From assembly GCA_016630905.1 (NCBI GenBank), contig WBMQ01000008.1:1240001-1304000 (forward strand): 64,000 nt of DNA, read 5' to 3'. This document shows positions 48,338 to 59,682 of the stretch, in pieces; the stretch's first letter is position 1; every line of letters starts with the position of its first letter. The DNA comes from Capillidium heterosporum. Taxonomy: Eukaryota > Entomophthoromycota > Entomophthoromycetes > Entomophthorales > Capillidiaceae. The notes beneath the pieces were generated by a model, which was given only the letters and a program-made list of their open reading frames with translations, had not been told where the DNA came from and ran no database searches. A program made the position numbers and the translations under genes.

Positions 48338-49205
48338 TTATTTAGACTGAGGAAGGTATTGGTTTAATTTTGGACAGTTGTTATATTTACTTTAATAAAT
48401 AATTATTTTGATTTCCTCAATTGTATAATAAAACATCCTATTCTTTGCAAATATATAGCCCTATTTAACCTTGAAAATGTTGTTGCAAAATATTTAATGG
48501 AATCTAGACGGATATTTCAACAGTTGAGGTTAATTTTAATGTTTATGGAAGATTACAGTGGTAGGTTGGGTTTAGTTGATTATGAAGTGTTTTGATATAA
48601 TTGAAAGTATAAGAGTTAAATCAGCTTGGTATTTCTATCGAATAGACAAAGGAGTTGGGCTAACTAAACAGCTTGAAGATATAACGAGTTTAAATTTGGC
48701 ATTATAAATTTCGTTTCTAAAACTATTTATTGTCATTATAACATCCTGCTGTGATCTATCAACTTAAACTTCAATCAAAATATAACTGCCTTTACTGCAT
48801 AGTTAAATCAGCATATTTATAAATCGTTGGTTTACAAGACAGTTTACTTGCTCAGATTGGAAGTTCTGTAAATAACTAGATGGTGCATCTAATAAAATTT
48901 CGGATATACTAAAGCCATACATGGCTATCATCTTTAAAAGAAGCTATATATCTGTATTACAAGCAATTCCAAAGATAGGCAATATCTGTGGAAGTCACTT
49001 TCACAATTGTAAAGATCAGCTCAAAGTGGTAAACTAAAATTGCATGGATTGGTAAATAGAAATTGTACTAACTTTGAGTTATATAAAAATACTAGCTAGC
49101 AACTTTTTGTCTGAAAGTTCGAATATAAAATAATAGAAAAAAGTTAGGGATATAATAGTAATGAGGCGATACAAGATATAGCCTTTCCAACTAAAAACAT
49201 AAAAA
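48338..49205. other. intergenic
   Basis: AT-rich spacer after receptor 2 up to the tRNA gene. No protein gene seen. Confidence 0.65.
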
Positions 49206-49277
49206 GCCTTGTACGGGGCTCGAACCCGTGACCCTGAGATTAAAAGTCTCATGCTCTACCGACTGAGCTAACAAGGC
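49206..49277 (-). tRNA. tRNA-Lys (anticodon TTT)
   Basis: 72-nt cloverleaf on the minus strand. Acceptor arms GCCTTGT / ACAAGGC pair fully; D arm GCTC...GAGC; anticodon stem TGAGA / TCTCA around loop CTTTTAA with anticodon TTT; T arm ACGGG TTCGAGC CCCGT. No intron, CCA not encoded. A T5 run follows directly (RNA polymerase III terminator). Confidence 0.97.
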
Positions 49278-49668
49278 AATTTAATATAACCTTAAAAGTC
49301 TCTTTTAAAATAAGTATATGAAATAAATAAGTTGTGATAGGTTCTTTCTGCTATTGAATTCAAATAATTGTTTACTTGCAATCTATATATCTTGAATTGT
49401 TAAAAATCAATATACCTGGAAATATATATACCAAGATTTATGCATTTTTAAATATAAAAGTATCTTGTTGTCCTTTATATATCATTATTATATTTTCTTA
49501 CCTCGAAAATTTGATAATGGCCCAATTACTTCCAATGAATTTCTATTAAAGCTTCTTATAATACATTTTAATTGGATACCTAAAGACATCCAAATCCAAC
49601 TTGGCAGTCAACAAATCCTTCAAGTTCAAAGCTAAACTAAATCTACTTTGAAATATTTTGTTGAAAGA

Positions 49669-51285
49669 ATGAGTGGTAGGAACACGAAACGAGATCAAGT
49701 TAAAGTTAAGCGTTATTGGCCTGGAAAAGCACCTGAAGGTGCCGATATTCGTTCCGACAGTAGTTCAGATGAAGAAGAACAAAATATCAAAGATTCAGTT
49801 GCCAAGACCGAAGTTCAATTCGAAAGCTTAGACTTAGAATCGGAAGCAGCACATCGAGTTATTGAAGTTAACAACGATAGAAGATTACAGAGATTGAACT
49901 TGAACTCAAATAGAAATAGAAATGAGGAAAATATCTCAGGTATACTTTTGTTTTACTTTAAAGTTAAACGTTTTATAAGATGATAAAGTGAAAATCAAAG
50001 CTGAGGATTCGCAAGAGGAAAGTGAAAGTAGCGACGATGATGAAATGGATAATCGACTTAAACTCAAACAGCAGCTGCTACTAAAGCAACAACAACAGAT
50101 GCGAGAGCAACCCGAGCTTTTAGATTTTGCAACCGAAACTAAAGTTCAGCCTGAAGAGTCAAGTTCAAGTGAAGAAGAGGTAATTTCTTAGTTTAACATA
50201 TTCTAAGATTTGTAGGAAACCGAATATGAAACAGATTCTTCAGAAGAGACCCTCATAAAACCTGTTTTTGTACCAAAGTATCATTTACTAATTAATTTTA
50301 GCTTACAATTATTAAATAGGCATCAGAGGGTAACAATACACGAGCGTGAACAACTAGAGGCTGCAAAATTAGCTGAAGAGGAGCGTAAGGAGAAGCTTAG
50401 GCAACAGAACAAGTTACTAGTCGGTCCAACTGGTCGAAGATACAATAAAGCAGGAGCTGGAAGAAGGTATTATTCTATTTAACTCGTACTTTAACCAATT
50501 CATGACTAGAGGCAAAACTGGCGAAAGCAATTGCTGAGGTTGATGATACCGATGATATTGACCCTGCCGGAGAACTGATGGCTTGGAAGCTACGTGAGTT
50601 AAAGCGTATAAAGCGTGATACTGAAGAAAAGCGACAGTAAGATATAATCTTTTATTTTATTTTTAATAGCATACCATCTTTTAGATTGGAGGCCGAACAG
50701 GAAGCACTGGAAGCAGCGTCGTGCCCTACCTGAAGCTGTCAAGCTCGCCGAAGATCTAGTGAAGGCGCAGAAACAGATAGAGGAAAAGGAGTTACAGCGG
50801 GAGCAGAACAAACTCGGTTACATGCAAAAGTACTATCATAAAGGAGCCTTCTTTGCGGTAAGCTTTACATCAAATTGCCGACATTAATACTCTAATACTT
50901 GTAATTTTTTAGGGTGATAACAAGGAACTTATGGAGCGTAATTACAACGAAGCTACTATCGATGACATCAAGAATCGCGAGCTACTACCTAAAGCTATGC
51001 AGAAGCGGGACTTTGGATTCGCTAGTCAATCCAAATATACTCACCTTGCTGATCAAGATACTACTGGAGATTCAGCTTGGAACCGACGGAGTAACGACGT
51101 CAACTTGAAGAACATCAAAAGACTAGGTGGTATGTCTGATTTCAATCCGATCAATGTCAAAGCCTTCAGTCGATCGAAACCCTAAACCGGAGGAGGAATA
51201 CGACTTGGAAGCTGATCAGAAAAAGAAAGAAAGACATAGAGAGTACTACGGTGGGGAGAATGATTTTAAGAGGGCGCGGCAGTAA
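49669..51285 (+). CDS. MFAP1: MFAP1-like spliceosomal protein
   Basis: Component of the spliceosomal B complex in animals and fungi. 449 aa from seven exons: 49669-49939, 49980-50179, 50216-50277, 50320-50466, 50510-50636, 50685-50857, 50913-51285. The N-terminus VKVKRYWPGKAPEGAD, acidic Ser/Glu blocks, TLIKPVFVPKHQRVTIHERE, LMAWKLRELKRIKRD, LGYMQKYYHKGAFF and FASQSKYTHLADQDTT are all MFAP1 hallmarks. Three single-base insertions must be skipped: near 50423 (then VQLVEDTIKQELEE), near 50718 (then RRALPEAVKLAED) and near 51160 (then KPSVDRNPKPEEEYDL). An essential single-copy gene is unlikely to be dead, so consensus errors are the likely cause. Confidence 0.92.
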
Positions 51286-51851
51286 TTAGCCATGGAAGTA
51301 AAGGTTTCGATTTACTGGTTTGAAGTGATGATGTTTAGGTACAATTTAATGTTTATTATATAATTGGATTTTAACTTTTATGTTTTTGGAGCATTTTTAA
51401 ATTGATCTAATATTATAAAATATTGATTGTCTTATTTTTACAGTGTGTATCTTGTAATATACATACAAAATATACTGGAGTAAGAGCCTACTCAATTTCT
51501 GTTTAGAAGGGTAGGTGAAAATGATGAAAATTAACTTATAAATATCAAGTAGCCAGCCACATTACATCTCGAAGCAGCTCTAAGTTTACTCAATCTATTT
51601 TCATTCAGCTGATAGACTTAAAACCAAATTGATATTAATACTTTAAACTATATTGTAAATTCTACTGTACTTACTTTAAACTGATTTTATCAGCCCAATA
51701 AATTTATAGCACTCCCTTAAACTACTGTACTCTCCTTAGTAGGTCTTCACTATTTTAAATGCATTTAATCCTTTCAAAGTCCACAACTTGTAATATGTAT
51801 TCAAAAGTAGCTATAATAGGATTTATTAAGAAATATATTCAATTATGTAAA
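51286..51851. other. convergent intergenic region
   Basis: 566 AT-rich bases between MFAP1 and receptor 3. No feature seen. Confidence 0.65.
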
Positions 51852-52763
51852 CTAATTTCTGAAAGTAAATAAAATCTTCATACGGTTGAAGATACCCGAA
51901 TGTAAAAACAGAATGATGATGGGGTTCATAACCGACCCAGTGAAGAAGAATATGATGGCTAACACGCTGACCAGAGCTTTGGAAGCTTCTGCCACGTCGG
52001 TGTAAGAGAACACTCCATCCAAAATAAAGAAGACAGATCCAGGTAACATAAATATACTGTATAGGGCAATGATCATACCCAAACGTAGAGCGACCGATTT
52101 GAAGTACCTCATGGTAGTCGACTGCTTGAGGATGGCAAACTGACCTTTGGTACTGGAGGCCTTACTACCGGTTTCAGCCAACAGAATATCATGGTTGGTA
52201 CGTACTGTAAATATAGCAAGGCGAATGTAGCAATAGATGACGGTCAAGGTTCCAGATAATATAACAGTATCGACCAAAAAGAATATGCAAGCCGAAAGGG
52301 GTGACGTAGCTGGAAGATCTGGCAGTGGACCATACTGGGAGCTGGTGTAAATTCATAGCGGGAACCAGCTACACAGATCATGCAAAAGTAAGCTAGGAAG
52401 AGGATCAAGGGATAAAAGAAGATGTAGTTGTTGACTTTAGTTTGGGTTACATGGCACAGACGCTTGATAGCCAAGGCTGAAGCTAAAGCCGAAGTTACAA
52501 AAGGGGTAGGCCATCAAAAAGGAACCGTAGATCTGGCAGGCTACTTTGCTGGTAGGTACCGGGTATCCAGTTACTGACAGAAAAACAAAGTCAGCGACGA
52601 TAACTATGGGACAGCAGAAATCTACGAAAGAGACGGCCATTACGAAAGGAATGTCAGGACTCGAGTTGCGAATTTTGATGGCAAGGTACAGCAGCAACCC
52701 ATTGAAGAATATAGCTAGCAGAGCTAGGATCGCTATCAAGTACGATAAACTGGCTAATACCAT
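51852..52763 (-). CDS. rhodopsin-like seven-transmembrane receptor 3 (frameshifted)
   Basis: About 303 aa if two single-base shifts are corrected; ATG at 52763, no introns. TM2 Asp in VSFVDFCCP, pre-TM3 Cys in VACQIYG, AIKRLCHV after TM3, ECL2 MVHCQIF then ATSPLSACIFF, TM6 LYSIFMLPGSVFFIL, TM7 VMNPIIILFLHSGIF. Frame breaks: one extra base in the run at 52499-52506 (AAAAGGGG on plus), and one missing base near 52312. The two nearly cancel. Either a recent pseudogene or consensus error; codon usage and motif preservation on both sides favour an otherwise intact gene. Closest to receptor 2. Confidence 0.75.
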
Positions 52764-54642
52764 CTTAAGTCGATATTACAAGTTGAGATTGGTTGAGATT
52801 TTAAATAGTTAAGGCTGTAGTACTGCACCTACACATTTAAATACCTTTAATTTTTCAAAAGGTAGGTAACGTGATGTAGCTTTGAAACTTTTCTAAAGTA
52901 TATTATGGCTAACTCTCGGTCTAAAAATTTGCAATAGGCTTTTTTGGAAATTTTGTATAAGTTTACTTGTTTTGAAGTGCAGATTGTTTGATTGGATTTA
53001 TTACAAAGTTGAAATAGAGTACCGTTTTGGAAGCACCACTTTAGAAATGTCATCGGTAATCGGTATTTGGTAGACCTGGTTGAAGCACTCTTTCGAGAAA
53101 ATTCACTTTGACTTTCATATTTTTCAAACTGTTGTGAAATTGATAGAAGAGTCAGATAAGGCAGTCCGATTTTAGTCAAGGTAGAGTTGAGGCTGTGGTA
53201 TTTAGGCTAAGTGTTGCTAATGGAACTTATACAATATAGATATAGCATACAATAGCTCAGTTTAGTGATTGGTATCTATTGATAGCCGCATCGTATATCT
53301 TCAACCTAAAGGAATGATTGGCAATGGTATACATCAAGTATAGGTGCTATATACTGTTGATCAACCTTTTCTTTTATATCAAGTGTTTTCAACACCATCG
53401 TTCATATTTCATTTTAATCTAAGCCTACCCATATATTGCCTTTTGACCTTACACAGGAGTAGTCTAATCTAGAATCCTAACTCTAGTCCTATTCACTCTA
53501 CTCAAACGCGGAGGTTGGCTATACCGATTCAATTCAAAATTATACCTCTATAGGGGAGTACATGCCTCGTCCGATAACCTACCTTCCAAGATTACTAAAG
53601 CTTGATTGATAGCAGCTCAGTTCTTCGTTGCGTTTACTAAATTTGACCCACAATACTCCGGATTTACTACATTTAGTAACACTCGATAGCTTGATCCAAC
53701 CAATTATTCAACTAATAGGTATATGTAGATCAAAAACCGAGCAGAGTTTTATCGGTAAATCGGTAATAAGTTGTTACATCGTAAAATCCGGTTTAGCTTT
53801 CACAAGGTATATCTTGTTGGATTCCATTCCCCCTTGAGTCGCGTTTCAAGCATCCAAGGATCATTGGTTAGCTCAGGCTTGGTACGTAGTTTTGACTTGG
53901 AAGGTGAATTGCCCTTGAGTTTCTGTGTTTGCTGTATCCAGTTTATTGATCTTCTCTTCAAGTTTACTCCAAAAGGTAATCTATTTGACAGTAGAAAGTT
54001 ATACCTTCTCAAAGTAGCGTAATTCTTTTACTCACAAATCGGTATTGATTTTTGGATTGAATGTAGCTTGAAGTTTAAAGGATTTATGTCTTCAATAATA
54101 AACTTCAAACGGGCAATATTGTATATAAATAAAACAATAGCTGATATTTAAATATATATGAATTTATACATTAAATTTTATATAAAACTTAATGAAGACG
54201 TGCTATATAGCATCAATCACACCTATTGTAGAAAAACTCATTATATAAGCAAACAGTATGTGTGATTTTTTATCTCATATGAGTATCCTTGGGGTAGAGC
54301 TACTACCATACAAAAGAACAATCACCTTTATGTGAGCCTTCCATCCCCTACAAATTTTTATACATCACCTCTTCAATCACATTCAAGTATTGAATAGTGG
54401 CAGATATTTACTCGTATGTTGCTACCCCAACTTTGATAGGCGCTAAGATTTTTCTTATAGGAAACTTCTAAAAATTTACTATTGGGCTACATCAATCACA
54501 TTGTCCATATTGATGACATATAGTCAGTTTCTAATATAGCAACATAGTTTAAAACCTGGAGTAATAGCACTAGGATATATATAATAGAATACAGGCGAAG
54601 TACCAATTTAAAAATATATTACTACAAACTAATTCCAAAAAG
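52764..54642. other. intergenic
   Basis: 1.9 kb between receptor 3 (minus) and the ATPase (plus). Overlapping open frames at 52847-53179 and 53628-54022 lack good starts and agree in no strand; I do not call them. Confidence 0.55.
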
Positions 54643-57600
54643 ATGGGAGAAGGCAACAAATTCGCCGAAAATCCAACTTCTACCACAGCCAGCACGACGA
54701 TAACCGAACATAAGATATCGATCGAACAACTTACCAAGATGTTAGATACTCAAGTCGATGTCGAAGATCCAACATCAAGTATAGGCCCCAAAAGCCGAGC
54801 CGAACTTTTAAAACAACACGGTCCCAATGAGCTTACTCAAGTGAAACCAACGCCCAAGATCATTGTATTTTTGAAATGTCTAATAACCTTGTTCAACGTA
54901 CTTCTAATAGCAGCCGGTATCCTATGCTTCATCCTAACGATAATGGACCCCTCCACCAAACTGAACCTATACTTAGGCATCATTCTCATAGCTGTTACCC
55001 TGTTGAACGGGTTGGTAGAATTCATCCAGCTGCAAAAGTCCCAATCCATCTTAGATTCCTTCAAGAATTTGATACCAGCCAACACCAAGGTTATCCAAGG
55101 CCGAAGTTTGAAGGAAATCCCAGCTAGGGATGTAGTTCTAGGTGACGTTGTATATCTAAAGTTAGGAGATAAAGTACCGGCCGACTTGAGATTGATCAAA
55201 AGTGCCGATCTCAAAGTAGACAACTCATCGTTGACTGGGGAGAGCGAGCCTATAGAATTAAATTCCAAACTCAGTACCGACACCAACTTCCTAGAGGCCA
55301 AGAATTTAGCTTTCAACGGTAGCTTAGTGATTTCGGGATACGGTTACGGTATAGTTATCCGGATAGGAGACAGCACCGTCCTAGGTCAAATCGCCAAATT
55401 GACGAGTTCCGAAAACAAGCTAAAGACCCCATTGACTAGAGAGATCAACAACTTTGTAAAGTTAGTGTTTATTTTAGCGTTGTTCACGGCCGCCATATTC
55501 TTCACCCTAAGTTTAGTCGTGTACAAAGACTTGTCTTCGGCAATAACCTTTTCAATAGGCGTGTTCCTTAGTTGGGTACCGGAAGGGTTACCAGCTACTG
55601 TCACTATGCTTTTGAGTATAGCTGCAAAACGTATGTTGAACAACAACGTTTTAGTCAAAGATCTACAAGGAGTGGAAACTTTGGGGGCTATCACATTGTT
55701 GGCAACCGACAAGACGGGAACTTTGACACGAAATCAGATGACAGTGAGTACAGTTTGGACCAGTTTAACCTTCTACCAAGAGATGAACCCCATCAATTTG
55801 AACATCCATATGATCGATCCTATTTTGACTAACATCATCTTAAACTCCAAAGTCAGTTACTGATAGCCAGGAAAAACCTTTCAACCAGCGCAAGTTGGTA
55901 GGAGATGCGACCGAGATCGGCTTGCTCAATTTCAGCAACAAATTCAAGGACATCGACCAAATTAAAACAAAGTTCAATAGCAGTAGAGTTTTCGAGGTGC
56001 CATTCAACTCGACCAACAAATTTGCGTTGTCGATCATCGATCTCGATAGGCCGGATAAAAGATTAACTTTATTGGTCAAAGGGGCTCCGGAGCGTGTCTT
56101 AAAATTGTGTAAGAAAATCTACTTGGACGGTAAATTGGAAGATATCACCCAGGATCACATCAACCAGTTCGACACCACCTACAATTTCATGGCTAGTAAG
56201 GGACATAGGGTAATAGGTTTCGCCCAACTCGATCTACCTGCCGAATTTACCAAGGATTTCGACTTCGATATGGTTGCCAATAATTTCCATATGGACGAGT
56301 TAGTTCTAGTAGGTCTAGGTGTCGTTGCAGGATCCTCCAAAGCATGGTGTACGTGAGGCTATCGGAAAGTGCAGGTTAGCCGGCATCAAAGTCATCATGG
56401 TAACCGGTGACCACCCCTTAACTGCCGAAGCTATAGGCAGGAAAATAAACTTGATGGTCCAGGAAACTAAAACTATGATTGCTCAACGTACCGGTAGATC
56501 TGTGGATTCCATTAGGAACGAGGAGTTTAATGCGGTAGTTGTACATGGTGACGAATTAAATGGTTTTACCGAAGAGGATTGGGAGCAGACGTTGATGAAG
56601 GAAGAGATTATATTCGCACGAACTTCGCCGCAGAACAAGTTGGAGATCGTCAAAAGATGCCAAGGATTAGGTCACATAGTTGGAGTTACTGGTGATGGGG
56701 TAAACGACGCCCCAGCGTTGAAAAAAGCTGACCTGGGTATTGCTATGAATTTGACCGGATCCGATGTCTCTAAAGAGGCAGCCAATATGATTCTTTTGGA
56801 TGACAACTTCTCAAGTACAGTTAAAGGTATCGAGGAAGGTAGATTAATCTTCAACAACTTGAAAAAGAGTATAAAGTACACGATAACCCATACTCTTCCA
56901 GAAGTCTTACCGCAGTTGCTCTACGTCGCCATACCTATACCGGTAGCCCTGACTTCTATTCTCATAGTCGTAGTAGACCTGGGTTTTGAACTTTTTGCCG
57001 CTTTATCGTTCGCTTGGGACGTCCCTGAATTGGAAGGTGGACTCATGCGCCTACCACCTCGCAAACCAGTAACTATGGAATCCATAAAAAAACTGAAGTT
57101 GGAGCAGCAACTAGATGATGCCGACAACAGTGAGGAGTCAATATGGTCCAAAATGAAACGCAAAATCAAAAGCTGGATCAACTTTTCAAACTCAGATGGT
57201 GAAGTTATGGTTGATTTCCCAGTTATAAGCTGGGCTCTCTTTGAAGCGGGTGTCCTAGAGGCTTTAGTCTGTCAATTGGCTTACTTTTGGGTTCTCTACG
57301 ATTACGGCATGTCCCCTTACGACCTCTACTTTTTACAAGCTAATAGATACTACAGCCAGGAAAACTTGGATTACATATCGAGGCTGGGTGCTCATTTAAC
57401 TACTGCTACGAGGGATCTGGCATTAGCTAAAGCTCAATCGACCTTCTATTTGAGCCTGATGCTGATGCAAGCCTTCAACATGTTCGCCGTCAAATCTACC
57501 AAATTGAACCACCCCTTAGCTCGACACTCGTTACAAAACTCCAAAAACTTCTTGGGGTTGGCGGCTGGGTTTGTATTAGGATTTGCCGTCGTTTACGTAC

Positions 57601-57854
57601 CTTTCTTGAATCCCATATTTATGTCCTACCCGGTAGATGCTATTTATCTATTGATCCCCATCGTAGGTGGCATAGTGTTACTGTCCTACGCCACCTTAAA
57701 GTTCTACTTGAATCGGTACGTCCACTTCAAGTTTGAGCGAAGGATCGATGGCATTTACTGCAAGGAAGTCGAAGGTCTAGATCTGGAGAAATCCAACTTT
57801 ACGGTTGCTCTACCTACACCAGTTAGGAACTCTGGTCGAGAGTTTATGGTCTAA
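54643..57854 (+). CDS. type IIC P-type ATPase (Na/K-ATPase alpha-like), frameshifted
   Basis: Predicted plasma-membrane cation pump, about 1069 aa, no introns. The N-terminus (KISIEQLTKML, LKQHGPNELT) and layout match Na/K- and H/K-ATPase alpha chains. Motifs: LTGESEP (A domain, about 197-203), TM4 WVPEGLPATVTMLL, phosphorylation site TDKTGTLT with Asp356, P domain VTGDHPLTAEAI and GDGVNDAPALKKADLG (683-698), TM5 THTLPEVLPQLL, TM6 VVDLGFELFAALSFAWD. The TM6 pair Asp...Asp of Na/K pumps reads Asp...Glu here. Extra bases near 55857 and 56318 break the frame; correction gives DSQEKPFNQRKLVGDATEI and LVGLVSLQDPPKHGV. ENA-type fungal pumps look different, so this is closer to fungal ACU or animal-like pumps. 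Confidence 0.9.
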
Positions 57855-59447
57855 AGTTTTTGTAGTGTACTAGTTTTTAAATAAAAGGAGATTTTGTAGG
57901 CTATGTTTTTGTTTACTTGGATGATTTTATTCCAATACTCATATCTTTATGCTTATATATAGGTTCTGAATTTCTTGCTCTAATGAAGGAAAGTGAACTA
58001 GTGTCACTTATTGGATTGGTAGATAGGGATCTAAAGGTGATATATTAGCTTATAGAAAGCTTGGAACTACGCTACATCTCAGCGTGTTGTTGTCAATTCT
58101 AAACTACTTCAGTTTGCCTTCACTAATTGGGTCATTTGTACTACCTCTCAAAGCATCGTGCACTCTAGTTCACCCTACCTATGTCTATAAATGTATTTCC
58201 ATTGCAAATATAGCTCTACATTTCTTGACAGTAATTAGCTTAAAACCAAGGTGAGTTAGTAGATGTAGCTAGCTAAAGCTATAAAATTGGCAAGTATCCA
58301 ACTTACTCTCATTTAGAATTCAAATATGGTGCCACTTGGACACCCAAATGAGATTACAAAAATATTAGTTTGTAGGTAAGATTGTAAAATAGTAGCTTTA
58401 CTACCTACCTCCTTTTTATTATAGTCGATGCTATGGACAGGTGGCTTAAACTATTTGTGATAAATGGAAATTTTTTAGATACGAACTTGAGTCCATTCCG
58501 CATACAAACTTTGTAAGAAAAGACGGCCAGTTTAGCTAATAGCGACATCTACTATAAAAATAGGCATATTTATCTAAAATTTGAAGTTGAATAGCTGGTA
58601 AGGGGGAATGTTCTTTATTACCAGCCAAGTTTTAATATAGCCTGTATAGGTGCAAGTCCAATGTGGTTCAAACTTTTTTCCCATTCGTAGGCATATTCAT
58701 ACTTTTATGGCAGGTATACTGCTTTAATGATGTATGATTACAATTTCAAGTATTTATAAGTTAGTTCTATCAATATGCCGAAAGCAAAGCTTGTATGATG
58801 TAGTGGTCACATGAACCTATTTTTGGGTTTTCAAAGTTTGTAGTCACGGATACCTCCAATTTATCTATCCAAATACAAAGTTGATGGTGCGTTCATAGAT
58901 GAATTTTTAAAAGTCGATGGGCTCATACCGATTATATATAACTAAGGAATTTCATATACATCCATAAAACTTGCAAGTCATTTTTTCCAGCATAAGCTAC
59001 TATAGTGACTTAGTAGAAGCTCCAGAGTTGATAATTAGGGGAATAGATATGACTATAAACGTGTATAAATATATTCGTTGTGGTGTAAAAAACTGGTCAA
59101 ATGGAAGAGATTGCCGTCAAAGAGTATTATATATAAAAGATATTGTAATATAGTCAACCCTTTAAAGGATATATTTCTATCTGCAAGTATCCCCAAAGAC
59201 TAAATTTTGGACAAATCAAGTTTCTCTGTAAAGTTGATTCATGGTACTATTTGAATGGATGGGAAAGTCTATAATACGTTGCTCCTGCACCTCTTTGTTC
59301 ATACTTTGCAAGCCACTTTCACCATATGTACTTTTAAGGGTATCTATATAGGTTTCAAGCGGACTACAAGTTATAAATCCATTGAAAAGATTATATCAGC
59401 CTACATAAAGTACGGAAATACTTAGTAAGGAGGCCCAAGTGTTGGCG
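57855..59447. other. intergenic with possible element relic
   Basis: 1.6 kb AT-rich. Contains a protein-like minus-strand stretch at 59209-59394, listed separately. Confidence 0.5.
59209..59394 (-). pseudogene. coding-like fragment of unknown gene
   Basis: About 61 minus-strand codons open without a start, including SPLETYIDTLKSTYGESG and RIIDFPIHSNSTMNQLYRET before TGA. The style recalls retroelement Gag-like proteins, but this is weak. No flanking repeats were seen. Confidence 0.25.
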
Positions 59448-59682
59448 AAAATGGAAAGTTCTTTGGTGACGCTAACCCTTGATGACGGTATCTATGGTGG
59501 GAAATAGCCTCCAAAAGGTACTTGGTTCGTATATGTCGATATTCCATCTAATAAAGCCTATATACTGCAATAATTTAGACACATATTTGAAATCGACTAC
59601 ATGACCTTAAATGAACTAAAATTTAGTATAAATATGACCCAACTCAACCGTCTCAAAAATTATATCGAAATAAAAAGAAAAA
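59448..59682 (+). promoter_or_regulatory. duplicated ML promoter, copy 2
   Basis: Matches the promoter of ML copy 1. Landmarks: AACCCTTGATGACGGTATC near 59476-59494, TATACTGCAATAAT near 59561-59574, GACTACATGA at 59595-59604, palindrome ACTAAAATTTAGT at 59615-59627 and TATAAATA at 59627-59634, about 50 bases before the ATG. Confidence 0.6.

Noticed and set aside
52847-53179. Minus-strand frame of 110 codons upstream of receptor 3
   Set aside because: It starts at TTG, has no early ATG and no recognisable motif.
53628-54022. Overlapping frames on both strands
   Set aside because: Three frames overlap in different registers, none with ATG, splice support or family motif.
50400-56320. Programmed +1 frameshifting as the reason for broken frames
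   Set aside because: Shift sites share no slippery codon or common stop codon, in the second ATPase case the shift must lie well before the stop, and one receptor site needs the opposite shift.
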